This document shows positions 36,299-45,006 of a stretch of 64,000 nucleotides of DNA, in pieces; the stretch's first letter is position 1, and every line of letters starts with the position of its first letter. This DNA comes from Bradyrhizobium embrapense (GTDB lineage: Bacteria; Pseudomonadota; Alphaproteobacteria; Rhizobiales; Xanthobacteraceae): positions 992,001 through 1,056,000 of the forward strand of contig NZ_LFIP02000001.1 in the NCBI RefSeq assembly GCF_001189235.2, written 5' to 3'. The notes beneath the pieces were generated by a model that worked only from the letters and a program-made list of their open reading frames with translations, was not told where the DNA came from and made no database searches. The position numbers were made by a program, and so were the translations under genes.

Positions 36299-36565
36299 AT
36301 GACCGACCACTCGCATCAGGTGGACTTCCAGGCCGCGGCCTCCCTCTACAAATGGCCTTCTCTCAGCAATGCCCGGCGAGAGGATCGCGCGCCCTATATG
36401 ATCGTCAACGGAACGCTCGACCAGTGCATTCGGGACTTCATGGGCAAGCCCGAGAAGACCCGGCATCTCTACGAGATCCGGACCACGTCGCAGCCTCCCC
36501 TCGTGCCGGATGTGCTGTCGCCCGAGCACGTGATCGAGCTCTCCAGGCTTCGCGAGTTTCTCTGA
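36299..36565 (+). CDS. Small hypothetical protein (88 aa)
   Basis: Started at ATG 36299, because the upstream part of the frame is arginine-rich and not protein-like. The product has a plausible fold pattern (VDFQAAASLYKWPSLSNA, then APYMIVNGTLDQCIRDFM, then HLYEIRTTSQPPLVP, then VIELSRLREFL). The MIVNGTLDQCIRDFM segment is one I associate with small conserved Bradyrhizobium proteins. Function unknown; it stands alone. Confidence 0.6.
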   Translation: MTDHSHQVDFQAAASLYKWPSLSNARREDRAPYMIVNGTLDQCIRDFMGKPEKTRHLYEIRTTSQPPLVPDVLSPEHVIELSRLREFL

Positions 36566-36762
36566 AGGGCTTCACGGATGTCGTGCGCCGGAAGGCGCAT
36601 TGTTTGCCTCTGCGGGGGCCGCTAGACTTGCCCGGCTCACTGACTGACGGACGTCCGCGCCGGCATGATTGATCCGCTTCGAGGTCTTCTGCGCTCCGTA
36701 CAGCGCCTGCACGCGAGCGCGGCGGCCACGCGACCGGTTGCCGGGGCATCGAGAGGCGCCAC

Positions 36763-37896
36763 ATGAGGTTCAATCTGGCGATCTTGAGCGTGCTGGCCGC
36801 AAGACCCGAGCAACGGATCCCGCTTCAAGAGGTCAGCCGCGAGGTCAAGCGCATGATCGCGGCGGGCGATGCAGCCACGAAGTTGAAGCGATCGGCAGAA
36901 CTTGGCGACGCCGACGTCTTCCAATCCGGATGGGCTTCGATCAATGAGGCTGGGCTGCAGATCACGGACTCCGGCCTCGCATTATGGCGCGAGCTCGAAG
37001 CGTCCCGGATCGAACAGGAACTCGACGAGCAGGAGGCCGGCGAACCGCAGGCGGAGCACCTAGAGACCGTTGCTGCCGACCCGCGCGATGCGATCAGGAA
37101 TGCCGTGATCGAACGGCCCGGCGTGATCGACCGGCCAGTCCCTTTCATGATGCAAGAGGGCCTTGACGGTCGCCCGACCTCGGGAGCAAGCCGCTCGACG
37201 GCAGCCCCCGACCTGCCCGCGCGCTCCCCGATCGTCCCCGAGCCGGCATTTGGCTCCATTCACGAGACTGACCGAAGCGCTTCCCGGCTCTCACACCTTG
37301 TGAAACGCCTCGGCACCAGCCTGCCGCGGTTTACCCGAGCGCGGCAGCGGCACTCCGACGGCGAAACGCCGGATCGGAAAAGGGTGAATGGCGCTGCAAT
37401 GCCGGGGCTGGCCGTTGCATGCCTCAGCTTGATCTCGGTCGTTGCATGCGTTGCGGCAGCGATTGCACTCGGCCAGATCACTTCGCTGAAGTCGGACAAC
37501 GCCGCGCTGCGGCGGGAGCTGGTCCCGCTGAGAGACCGTCTCACGCGGCTCGAACAGGACGCCGCGAAACGCGAGGCCGCGCAACAGGAGGCGCAGGACA
37601 AGCTTGGGGCGAACAAGAACGCCTCTGATGCCGGCAGCGAGCAGACTGCGCTCAACCTCTCGCGAGAGGAGATTCAGCTGATCAGGGAATACATCAAGGC
37701 GGCCCCTTCGGCCGCCGGCGGCGGGCCGCCGATCAACGTCGGCGATCCCGTCACGGGCGGAATGATTCCGTTGCCGTCGCCGCTGACGGAGAAGGCGCCA
37801 CGACTGGTCGGAGCGAGATTTGCGATCCGCAACGGCGTGATCATCATCAGCACGCGAAACAGCCGCCGCATCGATGCCGTGCTGATGCCGAACTAG
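36763..37896 (+). CDS. Membrane protein with N-terminal winged-helix-like segment and coiled coil
   Basis: 377 residues from ATG 36763 (GAGAGG eight bases upstream). Residues 1-76 (MRFNLAILSVLAARPEQRIP to ITDSGLALWRELE) look like a winged-helix module. A long low-complexity linker follows, then one membrane helix (LAVACLSLISVVACVAAAIAL, about 208-228), then a coiled coil (SDNAALRRELVPLRDRLTRLEQDAAKREAAQ) and a C-terminal region ending in VLMPN. A winged helix joined to a membrane segment would allow membrane-linked DNA or protein sensing, but no family is recognised. Function unknown. Confidence 0.7.
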   Translation: MRFNLAILSVLAARPEQRIPLQEVSREVKRMIAAGDAATKLKRSAELGDADVFQSGWASINEAGLQITDSGLALWRELEASRIEQELDEQEAGEPQAEHLETVAADPRDAIRNAVIERPGVIDRPVPFMMQEGLDGRPTSGASRSTAAPDLPARSPIVPEPAFGSIHETDRSASRLSHLVKRLGTSLPRFTRARQRHSDGETPDRKRVNGAAMPGLAVACLSLISVVACVAAAIALGQITSLKSDNAALRRELVPLRDRLTRLEQDAAKREAAQQEAQDKLGANKNASDAGSEQTALNLSREEIQLIREYIKAAPSAAGGGPPINVGDPVTGGMIPLPSPLTEKAPRLVGARFAIRNGVIIISTRNSRRIDAVLMPN

Positions 37897-37902
37897 ATCG
37901 AC

Positions 37903-37925
37903 GCGGCGGCATCGCTTGCCGCCGC
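37903..37925. terminator. Perfect 9-bp hairpin between convergent genes
   Basis: GCGGCGGCA (37903-37911) and TGCCGCCGC (37917-37925) pair without mismatch around a 5-base loop, in the 36 bases between the plus-strand gene ending at 37896 and the minus-strand TPR gene. No T-run follows on either strand, so termination is likely but not certain. Confidence 0.5.
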
Positions 37926-37932
37926 AACCATC

Positions 37933-38499
37933 CTACGGCTGATTGTTCGGCGGCCGCTCGATGAACTTGCGGCTTCCGTTGAGAAGTTCGAGATTGTTGG
38001 CGATGACGGGGTTGCCCGGATCGAGCGCATACGCCTTCTCGAACTTGTGTCGCGCGGCGCTGAGATTGCCGCGCAGCATCAGGGAATAGCCTTGATCGTT
38101 CAGGATCTGGACGGTCTCGCCGCCGATCCGGATCGCCTGGGCATAGGCCTGATCGGCAAGATCGAAGCGGCGCAGTCTGTCATAGCTCGCTGCGAGCCCG
38201 ACCCAGGCCGTCACGTCCTTCGGCGCCTTCTCGACCGCGTCCTTGAAATAGCGCTGGGAGATCCCGTAGTTGCCGCGGTTGTATTGCTCGAGGCCCATCC
38301 GCACCGGCTCATCGGAGGGATAGTATTTGACGTCGGTCGGCTCCTGCACCGGATCGCCGCCGGGCGGATCCACCGGCGCGACGATCGCAGCTTCGCGCGT
38401 CGTGTAGTCACAGCCGGCAAGGCCGGTCGCCAGGCAGCAACAGATCAACGCTGGCGCGAGACGATGCAATCCTCGCCTCATTCCCCAATTCCAGCGCAT
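37933..38499 (-). CDS. TPR lipoprotein, TadD-like
   Basis: About 188 residues from ATG 38499 (ATG 38481 is possible). The lipoprotein signal ends in LATGLAGC, giving a lipidated cysteine. After a short linker, two to three TPR units follow (RMGLEQYNRGNYGISQRYFKDAVE, AWVGLAASYDRLRRFDLADQAYAQA, GYSLMLRGNLSAARHKFEKAYAL). TadD-type lipoproteins help assemble or stabilise the Flp pilus apparatus at the outer membrane. It is the last gene of the Tad region, downstream of cpaC and a small lipoprotein. Confidence 0.8.
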   Translation of the reverse strand: MRWNWGMRRGLHRLAPALICCCLATGLAGCDYTTREAAIVAPVDPPGGDPVQEPTDVKYYPSDEPVRMGLEQYNRGNYGISQRYFKDAVEKAPKDVTAWVGLAASYDRLRRFDLADQAYAQAIRIGGETVQILNDQGYSLMLRGNLSAARHKFEKAYALDPGNPVIANNLELLNGSRKFIERPPNNQP

Positions 38500-38700
38500 C
38501 TCCTGCACCCTTCGAAACATCATCGCAAAACAACCTACAAAAACAGACCGCACGACCAAACACCGAGGCCGGCGCCAGAAACCCAACGTCGCATCTCCGC
38601 TTCCGAGTCCCTGCCCCATCATCCGGCCGACACCGCAGGGATTGATCGAGAAATCGACACCCCAACGGCAAATGCCAGCAGGCTGAGACCCGTCAGCTCA

Positions 38701-39099
38701 TCACTGCTTGCCTCCAACCCCGACGGCTATCGAGCCTCCGGTCCCCGCTCCCAAGCCGGTTGTGTTGACATTCTGAATGGTGGTGACGGGCGGCGGCTGG
38801 CCCATCGCCTTGGTCGGGTCGCCCATGTCGGGAAGCTGATCGACCGGCCGCGTTGTGGTGCCGTAGCGCTTCACGGCCTCGCCTGTCCGCCGCGCATCAT
38901 ATGCGATCCTGCGGTCACCGACATAGGCCGGCCACGGATGGATCGTGTGGGTGACGGCATTGACCTCCTTGGCGTTGCCGGCACTCATCGTGATGGTGTC
39001 GGAACGCTGGACGTAGCGGTCCATCTCGTCATGACCGTATACGCCATAGCAGCCGCCGAGCATCAAGGGGGCGAGCAGAGCCAGATATTTGGTCGTCAT
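38701..39099 (-). CDS. Small Tad-locus lipoprotein
   Basis: 132 residues from ATG 39099. The signal ends at the lipobox LMLGGC. The mature segment RYVQRSDTITMSAGNAKEVNAVTHTIHPWP resembles short lipoproteins found with Tad pilus genes in rhizobia; the C-terminus is glycine-rich (GLGAGTGGSIAVGVGG). It is much shorter than canonical CpaD and lacks its C-terminal part, so I do not name it cpaD, although it may fill that place. It lies 12 bases after the secretin gene. Confidence 0.7.
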   Translation of the reverse strand: MTTKYLALLAPLMLGGCYGVYGHDEMDRYVQRSDTITMSAGNAKEVNAVTHTIHPWPAYVGDRRIAYDARRTGEAVKRYGTTTRPVDQLPDMGDPTKAMGQPPPVTTIQNVNTTGLGAGTGGSIAVGVGGKQ

Positions 39100-39111
39100 C
39101 TCTCGCCTCCT

Positions 39112-40764
39112 CTAGTTCAGGGTTTTCACGACCGGCTGGTTTGCAGCGGCAGCCGGGAGCGGAACCGGTGCGACCGCATTGGGCGCGATGATGTGGCCGT
39201 AAGGCCCTTTCACCTCGCCGCCGGAATTGACGTAGTCGTCGTAGCGCTTGCGAACTTCCATCTGGCCATTGAGGAAGAAATCGACGTCGTTGGCCGGCAG
39301 GCGCGAGTCGAGCGGCGATGCCAGTTGCTGGCCGGGCGCCGCCGGCGCGACGAGACGCGGCGTCACGATAATGACCAGGTCGGTTTCCTCCTGCTGGTAC
39401 GACTTGCTGCTGAACAAGGTTCCGAGCACCGGCACCGAGCCGATCCAGGGTAGCTGCGAAACGTCTTGCCGGTTGCGGGTCTGCAGCAAACCGGCAATCG
39501 CAAAGCTCTGGCCGTCGCGCAATTCGACCGTCGTGCGCGCGTCGCGGCGGGTCAGTGCGGGAACGGTGGTACCTTGGATCGTGATCGCATTGGCGAAATC
39601 AAGCTCGCTGACTGAGGGCTCGACGCGGAGGTTGATCACGCCGCGTGACAGCACGGTGGGTACGAAGGCCAGTTCGACGCCGAACTTCTTGTAGTCGATC
39701 GTGATGGTCGGAAAGCCATTCGTCGATTGGCTCGGGACCGGCACCGGAAACTCGCCGCCTGCCAGGAAGCGAGCGGCGTCGCCGGACAGTGCGATCAGGT
39801 TCGGCTCGGCGAGCCGGCGAAGAACCCCCTTGGTCTCCAGCGCATTGATCATCAGATCGAGCGTATTGCCATTATTGAGTTTCAATACGCTTGTGAGCAG
39901 GGTCCCGTAGGGAACGGCACCGCCGGCCAGGGTGGCAGCGGTACCGATCAACGGGAGGCCTCCGGGGGTCGGCACATAGCCGTTGCTCACCGGATCCTTG
40001 ATCGGCGTGCCCGACGAGTCGGCCTGAATGCGCCCGGCTGAGGTGATCGCGCCACCCGGACCGTTTGGACCGAGGCCGGTATTGAATCCGCGTGATCCGC
40101 TGGCGTTCCCGCCGTAAAGATTGACTCCGAGATCGCGACCTGCGGACCGGGCGACTTCCAGGAATCGGACTTCGAGCATCACCTGCTGTGGCGCTGCAAC
40201 GCTCATCGCGTTGACGACGACGCCGCCATCGGGAATGCTGCCCTTGGCAATCGTGAGCGCCTTCTCCGCAGCGACCGCATCGGTTGCCATGCCGCTCAGC
40301 ACCACCTGGCCTTCGGATGCGGACACGCGGATGCCGCGCGTGCCGGTGCCGGCCTGGATGTTCTGCTGCAGATTTCCGATATCGAACGTCACCTCGACAT
40401 CGAGAATACCGATCTGCTTCATCGAGCTGTCGAACAGGATGACGTTGGTGGTGCCGGTCTTCTTGCCTTGCACGTAGACGAGATGGTCGCTCAGCGACTT
40501 CACGTCGGCGATATCGGGCGAGCCGGCGACGATCGTCGAAAATGCAGTATCGACCCTGAAGGTGCGCGACTTGTTGACGGTCACCTTGACGCGCTGGACG
40601 TCGCTCATCTCGCTGACGAAGACGCCGCTGGACTGCGCAGCCCGCCGGTCCGCGGCGCTTGCAGATTCGGTGGAATGAAACAGGGCGATCGCAGTGCCGA
40701 ACGCCATCGCGCTCAAGGCGACCAGCCCAAGTCCCGCATCAAACGAAACGCGACTTCCCATCAT
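39112..40764 (-). CDS. cpaC: Tad pilus secretin (CpaC/RcpA)
   Basis: 550 residues from ATG 40764 (ATG 40761 next to it). The export signal is followed by a BON/N-terminal domain (VTVNKSRTFRVDTAFSTIVAGSPDIADVK). The secretin core includes VMLEVRFLEVARSAGRDLGVN, TLDLMINALETKGVLRRLAEPNLIALSGDAARFLAGGEFPVPV and LPWIGSVPVLGTLFSSKSYQQEETDLVIIVTPRLV. It forms the outer-membrane ring through which the Flp pilus passes. A 7-bp hairpin (40777-40794) lies just upstream of the ribosome site. Unusually, it is not between cpaB and cpaE but behind a 412-bp gap downstream of the TadE gene. Confidence 0.95.
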   Translation of the reverse strand: MMGSRVSFDAGLGLVALSAMAFGTAIALFHSTESASAADRRAAQSSGVFVSEMSDVQRVKVTVNKSRTFRVDTAFSTIVAGSPDIADVKSLSDHLVYVQGKKTGTTNVILFDSSMKQIGILDVEVTFDIGNLQQNIQAGTGTRGIRVSASEGQVVLSGMATDAVAAEKALTIAKGSIPDGGVVVNAMSVAAPQQVMLEVRFLEVARSAGRDLGVNLYGGNASGSRGFNTGLGPNGPGGAITSAGRIQADSSGTPIKDPVSNGYVPTPGGLPLIGTAATLAGGAVPYGTLLTSVLKLNNGNTLDLMINALETKGVLRRLAEPNLIALSGDAARFLAGGEFPVPVPSQSTNGFPTITIDYKKFGVELAFVPTVLSRGVINLRVEPSVSELDFANAITIQGTTVPALTRRDARTTVELRDGQSFAIAGLLQTRNRQDVSQLPWIGSVPVLGTLFSSKSYQQEETDLVIIVTPRLVAPAAPGQQLASPLDSRLPANDVDFFLNGQMEVRKRYDDYVNSGGEVKGPYGHIIAPNAVAPVPLPAAAANQPVVKTLN

Positions 40765-41176
40765 GCCAATCCCCTTCGTCGCGTCTCCGCGACGACCCCC
40801 GTAAATCTACGGCCTCGACGTCCCGATCACTCCCGTTAGCGCACCCACGCCGTAGAGCTTACAGTCTGTCCGACTACAAATAGTTACTTGCGAATTTCCA
40901 TTCCCCGGCGCGCTGATCCGAAGCAAAAGCGCACCTCGCCCCAGACGCCAGGCCGCTAATGGCGGCTTGAAGATCATCCTCCGCTACGCCTCTTGATTGC
41001 AAGGAAAGAGCCCCGGCGGGCTGCGGCAATCCCTGAAAAAACTGTCCAATGTTGCCAGCGCGCACCACTTCCATGACCCACGCGAGCGGTCATGACCCCG
41101 CCTTGCAGCAGAGGCTGACCTGCCGGCTCTCGAACCCGAAGCATCCACCCACTCAGGATCAACGAATCGAGGCTCC
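40765..41176. other. 412-bp gap between TadE and cpaC genes
   Basis: No gene is seen. The gap separates cpaC and the two lipoprotein genes from the main Tad operon, so a separate promoter is likely. A short hairpin, CGTCGCG (40777-40783) with CGCGACG (40788-40794), sits just before the cpaC ribosome site. No clear -35/-10 pair was recognised. Confidence 0.45.
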
Positions 41177-41593
41177 TCAGAACGGAATCTTGGTCGTCAC
41201 GCTCGGCGCGTTGAGCGTGGTGCCCCAGACCGGCATCAGCATCTTGAAGTTGGGCGAAGATGCCGTCACGACGAGCGGACTGCTTGTCGTCGCCGGGACG
41301 TTGAGCGTCGGCGAGAGGCCGCCATTGAACAGGAAGGGCGCAACGGCCTGTTTTGCCGCCGTCGTCGGCAGCGGATCCCCGCTGCAGCCGGTCGGCTGAT
41401 TCTTCTGGATGACCGCGTTGGTGTAGCAATTGATCATCACCGCCCGGGCGCCGGCATTGGCGAGCGAGCGCAGCGACTGCAGCGTGATCGCGTAGCGTCC
41501 GAGATCGAAGATCGCGAAGATCAAAGTAAAAAGCGGCACGACGACGAGGCAGAACTGAACCGCAGCCACACCGCGCTGATCGAGCCTCCGCAT
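41177..41593 (-). CDS. TadE-like pseudopilin
   Basis: 138 residues from ATG 41593; its ATG shares one base with the stop of the TadG-like gene. The N-terminus RRLDQRGVAAVQFCLVVVPLFTLIFAIFDLGRYAI shows the short basic leader, the cleavage glycine and the hydrophobic pseudopilin helix of the TadE family, though the usual E+5 is replaced by Q. The mature C-terminal half is short. It is likely a minor, prepilin-peptidase-processed component of the pilus assembly platform. Confidence 0.8.
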   Translation of the reverse strand: MRRLDQRGVAAVQFCLVVVPLFTLIFAIFDLGRYAITLQSLRSLANAGARAVMINCYTNAVIQKNQPTGCSGDPLPTTAAKQAVAPFLFNGGLSPTLNVPATTSSPLVVTASSPNFKMLMPVWGTTLNAPSVTTKIPF

Positions 41594-42957
41594 CACTGCA
41601 CCAACTGCACGTATTGGGGAGTCGAGGGCACCGAAGTAGACGGACACCCGCTCCCGTCGAGCGTCGCGTTGCCGTTGAAGGCGATCGAGGCAGCTATCAA
41701 TTCACCACAACTGCTTCCGTTGCTCAGGGTGAGCGTCGGATTGCCTTGAAAGGTCACCGCCGCATTCGGAAAGTACATCGCCCCCGTCAAGTTGATGTTG
41801 CTCTTTCCACCAATGGTCACGGCCGTGCTGCTCAGATCATACATCGACATGTCAGCGAACAAGTATGCGTAGGGTTGCAGTACACTTGGAAGCTGCGAAT
41901 TGCTTACCGATGAGTTGGCAGTGATATTGATGGTGCCTGTACCTTTCGTATCGAAACTTGCGCCGGGCAATAAAATGAACAGTGCTGAGCCCACATTGTT
42001 GGCAGCACACGCTGGCGTCGTGCTCGTCGTGCCCGTCTGGATCATCGAATTGCCCTTCAGGCTTATCGTGCCGGTGATGAAGTAGACGCCGGAACCGCAC
42101 AAGGTGATTACGGTGTTTCCCGTCAGGCTGATCGTGTTCGCGCACTGGTTTGCTGTGACCGTTGAGCTGTAGGCGACCAGATTGTTACCATTTCCACAAG
42201 AAGGGAGCGTCGGCAGCGTCACGCTGTCCAACGCAGAGAACGGATTGGTGACCGGCGGCATATAGGTGTACGCGGTGTTGCAGAATGACGAGGCGCCCGT
42301 ACAGCCGCCCGCGGCCGAGAGCGAACCGAGATTGATGGTCATCCCGCCGCCGGTGAAGTCGAGTGCGTTGCTGGCGGTGTCGTTCGAAGCCATGCCGCAA
42401 TTGGGCGCATTGATGTTCGGGCTGCCCTGGAAGCCGATCGTGCCCGTCAGCGCCAGGGCGCATGGCGGCTTGTTCGCACCCTGCACCTTGGCAACGGCCA
42501 TCGCGCCGATGGTGACGGTGGAAAGCCCGAGCATCTTCGCCAGATACGTCGGCTGCGTCTGGCTGACCTTTGCCTGAACGTAGGTTCCGGCTGTTCCGCC
42601 CCATGACGTGAGCGATGCAATCTGGACGCTCTGCGAGATACCACTCGGAAGGCTCGTTGGACATTTCGAGCCAGGATAGGATGTGTCGCCCGAATTGCAG
42701 AACGTGTTCTGCGCAGCGAACTGCTTGCCGCGATAGTCCACGGTATTCGACACGGAGCAGGAAGACGGGGCTTTCAGGCAGGCCGCTTGCAGACCGCCCG
42801 AATAGGCGGCGGCATCGGCAGCATTCTGCGCCCGCTGCTGGGTGACGTACCAGGACCCCGCCTCGCCTCCGAGCGCGAGCACGCCGATCAGGGGGATCAT
42901 CGCGACCGTGGTGGCGAATCCGACCGATCCTCGGCGGCAACGGAGCACGTTACGCAT
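41593..42957 (-). CDS. TadG-like pilus assembly protein
   Basis: 454 residues from ATG 42957. The N-terminus RRGSVGFATTVAMIPLIGVLALGGEAGSWYVTQQRAQNAADAAAYSG is typical of Flp-pilus TadG-like proteins. The long exported part is rich in G, S, T and N, with eight or more cysteines and several repeat-like strands (TGNTVITLCGSGVYFITGTISLKG, GKSNINLTGAMYFPNAAVTFQGN) suggesting a beta-helical surface domain rather than the von Willebrand fold of classical TadG. It probably sits in the periplasm or at the cell surface next to the Tad machine. Confidence 0.8.
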   Translation of the reverse strand: MRNVLRCRRGSVGFATTVAMIPLIGVLALGGEAGSWYVTQQRAQNAADAAAYSGGLQAACLKAPSSCSVSNTVDYRGKQFAAQNTFCNSGDTSYPGSKCPTSLPSGISQSVQIASLTSWGGTAGTYVQAKVSQTQPTYLAKMLGLSTVTIGAMAVAKVQGANKPPCALALTGTIGFQGSPNINAPNCGMASNDTASNALDFTGGGMTINLGSLSAAGGCTGASSFCNTAYTYMPPVTNPFSALDSVTLPTLPSCGNGNNLVAYSSTVTANQCANTISLTGNTVITLCGSGVYFITGTISLKGNSMIQTGTTSTTPACAANNVGSALFILLPGASFDTKGTGTINITANSSVSNSQLPSVLQPYAYLFADMSMYDLSSTAVTIGGKSNINLTGAMYFPNAAVTFQGNPTLTLSNGSSCGELIAASIAFNGNATLDGSGCPSTSVPSTPQYVQLVQ

Positions 42958-42966
42958 GGCACACTC

Positions 42967-43434
42967 CTATTGAAACCGTTCGGTATAAGGCAACGTGAAC
43001 GAGCAGGTATTGGTATTGCCGCTGGTGCACAACATCGTCTTCAGCACCATCGGCTTCAGAGTCACCGTCGTGCTGTACGAATAGTACTTCGGCGATGCAG
43101 TGTTGGTGCCCGAACACACGGCATTGCTGTCGCCACAAATGAGCTGGATGCTCGTAATCGGGTAACGGGAATCGGCCTTGGCGAGCGCGGCGGTCGCCCA
43201 GCTCGACGAATTCGTCACATCGGGCGGCGGCGAATACTGGATGGACTGCCCGAACGCACGCAGCGCGTCCCACGCCGATGCATATTGGTAGCCGGCGGCG
43301 GCGAGGTCGGCGAGCGGCAGAAAAACGATCATGAGCAGGAAAAGGTAGACGATCGGCATCTCCAACGCGACCGCGCCGCGCTGATCCGCGATCAGAGACC
43401 GCCTGAGGCTCACACGATTTTCCCTGCGAGGCAT
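42967..43434 (-). CDS. TadE-like protein
   Basis: 155 residues from ATG 43434. The N-terminus SLIADQRGAVALEMPIVYLFLLMIVFLPLADLAAAGYQY has the basic leader, the G cleavage site, a glutamate five residues later and the pseudopilin helix. The exported part contains four cysteines, likely disulfides. It is the first of three TadE/TadG-type genes in the operon. The gene starts 6 bases after the membrane methyltransferase stop. Confidence 0.78.
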   Translation of the reverse strand: MPRRENRVSLRRSLIADQRGAVALEMPIVYLFLLMIVFLPLADLAAAGYQYASAWDALRAFGQSIQYSPPPDVTNSSSWATAALAKADSRYPITSIQLICGDSNAVCSGTNTASPKYYSYSTTVTLKPMVLKTMLCTSGNTNTCSFTLPYTERFQ

Positions 43435-43440
43435 GGCCAA

Positions 43441-44094
43441 TCACCAGACATAGGGGATCAATCTCCAGCGCGACGCCTCGTAGCTGGAGTATTCGGGAAG
43501 GTTGCGCCGAAGCACGTCCTCCTCATAGAGAATCCGGCAGACCTGGATGCCGATGTGCAGGATCAGCAAGGCCACGGTCACGAAGCTCAGGTGCTGCAGC
43601 ACGACCCCGAGGAAAACGATCTCCTCCGAGAGATAGAGCGGATGCTTGATCCACCGGTACGGACCGGTCTGCACCACCGAACGCGCCTGCGGCACCAGAC
43701 TGAACGATCGTCCGAGATGCCGGATGGTGACGAGGATCATGATCATGCCGGTCAGCACGCAGAGCGTTGACGCGAGGTTCGGCACCGCCCCTTCGGTCTT
43801 GGCGAAGAACGTGATCGTCCACGGCCAATAGGTGCCGACGAATGCGGCTATCCTCGGCAACAGGCCTTCGGCGTGTGCCTTGGCAGGCGCCCGGGTCAGA
43901 ACCAGAACCGCCAGCATCAGGTAGAACACGGCGAGGCAAAGGCTCGACACGAGGGATGGCCACGGCTCGCCTGCCGACGCCCCGAGCTTGAACGTCACGG
44001 TCAGTCCCAGAAGAAGGAACCAGGCGCTGCCCAGGACCCGGGTGATCCGATCGTAAGCCGGGCCAGCCGGCAGTGTCATTGTCCTTGCACTCAT
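43441..44094 (-). CDS. Membrane methyltransferase of the isoprenylcysteine carboxyl methyltransferase/PEMT family, within the Tad operon
   Basis: 217 residues from ATG 44094, with four to six membrane helices. The cofactor-binding signature is complete: LGRSFSLVPQARSVVQTGPYRWIKHPLYLSEEI, then the C-terminal YEEDVLRRNLPEYSSYEASRWRLIPYVW. Enzymes of this family methylate lipid-linked or membrane-embedded groups with SAM. It lies between tadC (3 bases away) and a TadE-like gene (6 bases away), so it is cotranscribed with the pilus genes. The prepilin peptidase here is short and lacks a methylase domain, so pilin N-methylation by this protein is a possible role; that is inference. Confidence 0.85.
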   Translation of the reverse strand: MSARTMTLPAGPAYDRITRVLGSAWFLLLGLTVTFKLGASAGEPWPSLVSSLCLAVFYLMLAVLVLTRAPAKAHAEGLLPRIAAFVGTYWPWTITFFAKTEGAVPNLASTLCVLTGMIMILVTIRHLGRSFSLVPQARSVVQTGPYRWIKHPLYLSEEIVFLGVVLQHLSFVTVALLILHIGIQVCRILYEEDVLRRNLPEYSSYEASRWRLIPYVW

Positions 44095-44097
44095 CGC

Positions 44098-45006
44098 CTA
44101 ATGACCGATGTTGGAGAATGTACGCATGAGGTGGAGGAACGGGCTCGCGCCCAGAATGATGAACATCGCCGGCAGCATGAACAGCACCATCGGGACGGTG
44201 AGCTTGGCGCCCAGCTTGTGCGCGCGCTCTTCCAGCTTGGTGATGCGCTCCCGGCGCAAGTCGGTTGCGATGCTGCGCAGCGCCTGGCTCAACGGCGTGC
44301 CGTATTGCAGGCTTTGGCTCACCATGGTGCCAAAACGACGGAGCCCCTCCGACGTGGACGCAAGCTTCTCGAATGCGTCGGCGCGGTTCGGCAGGATTCG
44401 GAGATCATCAAGAAGGCCATGCAGTACATGAGCGATCGCGGGATTGGTCTGCCGCATCTCGTCCGCCACGCGTTCCAGCGCGCTCTCCAGGCCCATGCCT
44501 GCCTCGCTGCAGACGACCAGCAGGTCGATCGTATCGGGCGTTCCAAGCCGGATCGCCGCATCGAAGCGCCGCTTCAGCACCGACAGGATCAGACGTGGGC
44601 CCACGATTCCAAACGCCACGCCAAGCAGCGTATAGATCATCGTGTCGCTGAACGGGCTTCCGATAATCTCCGCGACGGAGAAGGCTGCGATCGGAAGCAT
44701 GAACATGCTGACCGTCTTGAAACCGATCCAGATCGGCAGCACGCGATAGTGATTGAACCCTGCCGATTGCAGGACCATCCGCAACTGGTCGAGGTTTTCC
44801 TGACCATAGAAGCGCCTGTAGCGCATGCCGAGCGACGAAAGCCAGCCGATCAAATCCCTTGACGAGGTCGTTTGGTCGGGAATGCCCAGCACCGCGTTCG
44901 AAACACGGGTGTTCAAGGCGCGCAGGTGCACCTCCCGGATGATCATCAGGAAGGTCGCAGCCGCGGTCATGACGGCAAGGGATGCAAGGGCGAGACCGAC
45001 CGTCAT
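44098..45006 (-). CDS. tadC: Tad pilus inner-membrane platform protein TadC
   Basis: 302 residues from ATG 45006, whose ATGA overlaps the tadB stop. The GspF-like domain is recognisable (GTPDTIDLLVVCSEAGMGLESALERVADEM, then GTPLSQALRSIATDLRRERITKLEERAHKLGAKLTVPMVLFMLPAMFIILG), flanked by N-terminal and C-terminal membrane helices. With TadB it forms the inner-membrane platform that the CpaF ATPase drives. Confidence 0.93.
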   Translation of the reverse strand: MTVGLALASLAVMTAAATFLMIIREVHLRALNTRVSNAVLGIPDQTTSSRDLIGWLSSLGMRYRRFYGQENLDQLRMVLQSAGFNHYRVLPIWIGFKTVSMFMLPIAAFSVAEIIGSPFSDTMIYTLLGVAFGIVGPRLILSVLKRRFDAAIRLGTPDTIDLLVVCSEAGMGLESALERVADEMRQTNPAIAHVLHGLLDDLRILPNRADAFEKLASTSEGLRRFGTMVSQSLQYGTPLSQALRSIATDLRRERITKLEERAHKLGAKLTVPMVLFMLPAMFIILGASPFLHLMRTFSNIGH

